Shown here one piece after another: positions 61,032 through 64,000 of a DNA stretch of 64,000 nt (its first letter is position 1; every line of letters starts with the position of its first letter). The stretch is from Nymphaea colorata (Eukaryota; Streptophyta; Magnoliopsida; Nymphaeales; Nymphaeaceae). The notes below the pieces were generated by a model. That model had not been told where the DNA came from. It saw only the letters and a list, made by a program, of their open reading frames with translations, and did not search any database. The stretch covers positions 32,893,934 through 32,957,933 of the forward strand of contig NC_045138.2 in NCBI RefSeq assembly GCF_008831285.2, given 5' to 3'. The translations under genes were made by a program, and so were the position numbers.

Positions 61032-63755
61032 ATGTCGGTGGCAAGGAGGAAAAAGGACGCTGCAGGCGGGGAGGAGGACGCCAGAGTTTCCTCCTTCCCT
61101 GATGAAGTTCTGGAGCACGTCCTTGTCTTCTTGAAATCTCACAAGGATCGCAGCGCGGTTTCACTCGTATGCAAGGATTGGTACGCCGCGGAGAGGTGGA
61201 GCAGGACTCATGTGTTCATCGGGAACTGTTATTCTGTCTCGCCACAGATCCTGGTCCGGCGATTTCCTAACATCCGGAGCATCACGCTCAAGGGGAAGCC
61301 TCGATTCTCCGATTTCAACCTCGTCCCGCCGCATTGGGGTGCGGATATCCACTCATGGCTGGTTGTTCTGGCTAAGGCGTATCCTTTCTTGGAGGAACTC
61401 AGGCTCAAGAGGATGACTGTTACGGATGAGAGCCTTGATTTTCTAGCGACCTCCTTCCCGAACTTCCGGGCACTGTCGCTCGTTAGCTGTGACGGATTCA
61501 GCACGGATGGCCTTGCGTCGATTGCTACACATTGCAAGTATTTCTTCGTCCCTCAGTAATTTCTGTGTTGGCAGTTTGGTCTTTTCTAGTTTTGGGGATG
61601 AAAGAAATTATGCACATGATGCTATTGCAACTGTGCGTTTTAATGTTGGATGGCTTCTTGAAGTTGGTATTGCAGGTTGTGTTTGTGAACAATATTCTCT
61701 TGCTAGATGTTGCTGCTTAGTTAAGGCCTAGATTTTTTTTTTTCTCTTCTAACGATACCTCTGCAAAAATTGCCCTTAATATGTGTTTATAAGCCTCAAG
61801 ATCTGTCTAACACATGACTATTTTCTGAAATTTATTCTTCGGGCTTGCTGAATGGCACAATTACCGATGGTGACTGGACGTTGCAACTGCTTCACTCTCA
61901 AATTTGGGATCTGAAATCACACCTGTTTCCTTTGTTTTTCACTTGTTACATGAGGTTGACTTTATGCTGGCTGTCTGGTTTAGGAAGTTTGAACTGACAC
62001 TAAGTCTCTTTGCTGACTTTGAGGACTTTTTGCGGCTGTATTTGTAGGCCTGGATAGGTGTGATGCTCTTGCCTTCTATGATTCTACAATAGAACAGGAA
62101 CCACAACACAAGTTGAATAAATGGTCCCTATCTTTTCTCCCCATTGATCTAAAATGGAGTCCCGATCCCTTTACTTCATGGTTTCTCGGTGTTGCAGAAA
62201 CTTTTATGTTCACTGAAACCACGCCTGAAGCTTCATGGAAGATGCAACTGTGCTTAATCGCTATTCGGGCACAATTTTCCTGACGATGATTCTTTAAGAT
62301 TGCAGAACCTTCTCATGGACACCACCTAAATTTTGTTTTAGTTTCATGAATCCGTCTTACTCACATACACTTTTTAAGTTGTTCGCCAGGTTGCTCAATT
62401 CTTAGCGTATTACCTTGTAAGAAGATGTGTTTCTACATTATCTTTGCATGTTTCATCAAATTAGCGTTCAGTATCAGGTACGCAGAACTGGATGCGAGCA
62501 CCTGGAATAGCTGTCACATAAATGAGGATGATAAGATACAAGAACCTTTAATATGTCTACATGTATCTCTAAGACGATCAGAGAAACTGAAGATAACACA
62601 TTTTTATACGATACATAGTGTCCATAAGAAAATCAGCATGTTCAATTAAATTCAAGATGCGACTTGCTTGGTCTATATCTGAAATAACCACCTTAGACGT
62701 ACTTCTTATTTAAATGCCCAAGCAGCAATATTGTTAGTGTACGTTAAAGCTATTGATTGCTGATTGACACTGGCAGTCCACCGATGTATAATTTGGCATA
62801 ACCTAGCATTTGGTCTGTTTCTCTTAGCTGAAGATGCTGAGCTTATTTGCTGCCTTTGGTAAATTTACTTGTTGGTTCTTTAAGGAGAAAAAAGGGACCA
62901 TAATCTTCATTCTGCCTCTTTTGTGTCCTTGGTGTCAACGTGCTATTTAAATGCTACTGGAGTTTGCCTATGTTCATATTTTAGGATCCATTTTAATGTT
63001 TATCTGGGTCGAAATTGTTGAGAGTATTAGTAGCATAATTATTTGGCATTCTTAACTTGGTAGGTGGCACCCCGTGCCATGTTTGCCATTCTGATGTTGC
63101 AGTGGTGTACTTTGAATGGTTTATTTTGTATTCTTGGACGGAAATTGTGTTTCGAGCTTGACTTACGGTAGATGCTGGTGGTATCTGACGTGCTTCGTTA
63201 TGTACTTTATTTTCATCTAACTTTCTTTTGCTAATCTGATTAATTATACGTTAAACTTTCAGGAACTTAACGGAGATGGACATACAAGAGAATGACGTAC
63301 TTGACCTTGGAGGGCACTGGCTAAGTTGTTTTCCTGAAAGTTTTTCATCTCTTGAGATCCTCAATTTTGCAAGTCTCAATAGTGAAGTAAGCTTCGATGC
63401 TCTAGAAAGGCTTGTGTCACGGTGCAAATCACTGAAGGTTCTGAAAGTAAACAAATGTGTGTCACCAGAGCAGTTGCAGAGGCTTCTTGTTAAAGTTCCA
63501 AACCTGGTGGACCTTGGCACTGGGTCACTTTTACAGGAACTTACTATTCGGCAATTTGCTGAGGTGAAAAGTGCATTGGGCAACTGTAAAAAATTGCATA
63601 CTTTATCTGGCTTGTGGGAAGTAACGTCGTTGTATATTCCTGCTCTATCTCTGGCTTGTGCGAACCTTACATTTTTGAATTTAAGCTATGCTGTCCTTCA
63701 AAACACAGAGTTGGCTCAGCTGCTTGCAGGATGCCCTCAGCTTCGGCGCTTATGG
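61032..63755 (+). CDS. TIR1/AFB auxin-receptor F-box protein (partial; 3' end beyond the right edge)
   Basis: TIR1/AFB proteins are F-box subunits of nuclear SCF ubiquitin ligases; auxin glues Aux/IAA repressors to their leucine-rich repeats. Two exons are visible, 61032-61537 and 63263-63755, joined in phase (THC-KNLTEMDI) for 333 codons. The second ends at the donor after CPQLRRLW, a position where family members have an intron. An F-box ([35 protein letters not shown]) covers about residues 20-60. It is followed by [81 protein letters not shown] and [10 protein letters not shown]. It mixes TIR1/AFB2-like and AFB4/5-like features and resembles the AFB6-type branch I recall from some angiosperms. 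The auxin-pocket residues in later repeats and any miR393 site lie outside the window. The start is the first in-frame ATG. Confidence 0.92.
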
Positions 63756-64000
63756 GTATGTGATGATATCAAACTTTTCTTAAGCATAACCTATGTTTAC
63801 TTGTTTCGTACATTTCCATTCTAAGAAGATGGTTTCTGTACACTTCCAGGGCAACTAACTAATTTAGTTGGGCTTATAAATTAGTTCACGTTCGTAGAAA
63901 CGTGTTAACAAATTGGGAGCTTCAACCATGTCCCAATAACCTTTGCTACATGGGTGGGTTGACTTCGATACTATTGGATTGGGCTCAAGGATCGCGTCTA

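Overview
This window is nuclear DNA from a flowering plant. It is AT-rich, has GT-AG spliced genes, two nuclear tRNA genes, dinucleotide microsatellites, small transposon-like repeats and plant-specific gene families (CNGC channel, TIR1/AFB auxin receptor, FBS-type F-box protein). Moderate coding GC and medium-length introns argue against a grass. The auxin receptor seems to belong to a branch many lineages have lost, so an early-diverging angiosperm or a magnoliid is possible, but I cannot fix the species.

Layout. 0.1-2.9 kb (minus): 5' two-thirds of a TCAB1/WRAP53-like WD40 gene, running off the left edge. 6.3-7.2 kb (plus): FBS1-type F-box gene. 8.7 kb: tRNA-Asp. About 10.7-13.05 kb (minus): a non-coding region with a TATA box, a telo-box and several box C/D snoRNA-like units, read as a snoRNA cluster. 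13.1-15.8 kb: an old direct duplication with a hAT-type MITE between the copies. 16.2-21.6 kb (plus): hnRNP U-like SPRY/P-loop gene, nine exons. 24.5 kb (minus): tRNA-Phe. 28.9-29.9 kb (plus): intronless acidic membrane protein with two tandem peptide repeats. 34.7-37.3 kb (plus): two-exon, probably plastid, multi-pass membrane protein. 38.55-39.67 kb (plus): a second, eroded copy of the snoRNA-like cluster. 42.6-47.8 kb (plus): CNGC4-type channel gene, seven exons, with one apparent frameshift in exon 1. 47.8-60.3 kb: a 12.5 kb stretch with no gene I can support. 61.0 kb to the right edge (plus): 5' part of a TIR1/AFB auxin receptor gene.

The genes look like unrelated neighbours, each with its own promoter. 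The most unusual content is non-coding. Three RNA-like units and one hairpin occur in the same order in the 11 kb (minus) and 39 kb (plus) blocks. In the shared hairpin, all four base pairs that changed still pair, two by full compensation, which is what selection on RNA structure predicts. Transcription of these blocks is inferred, not shown.
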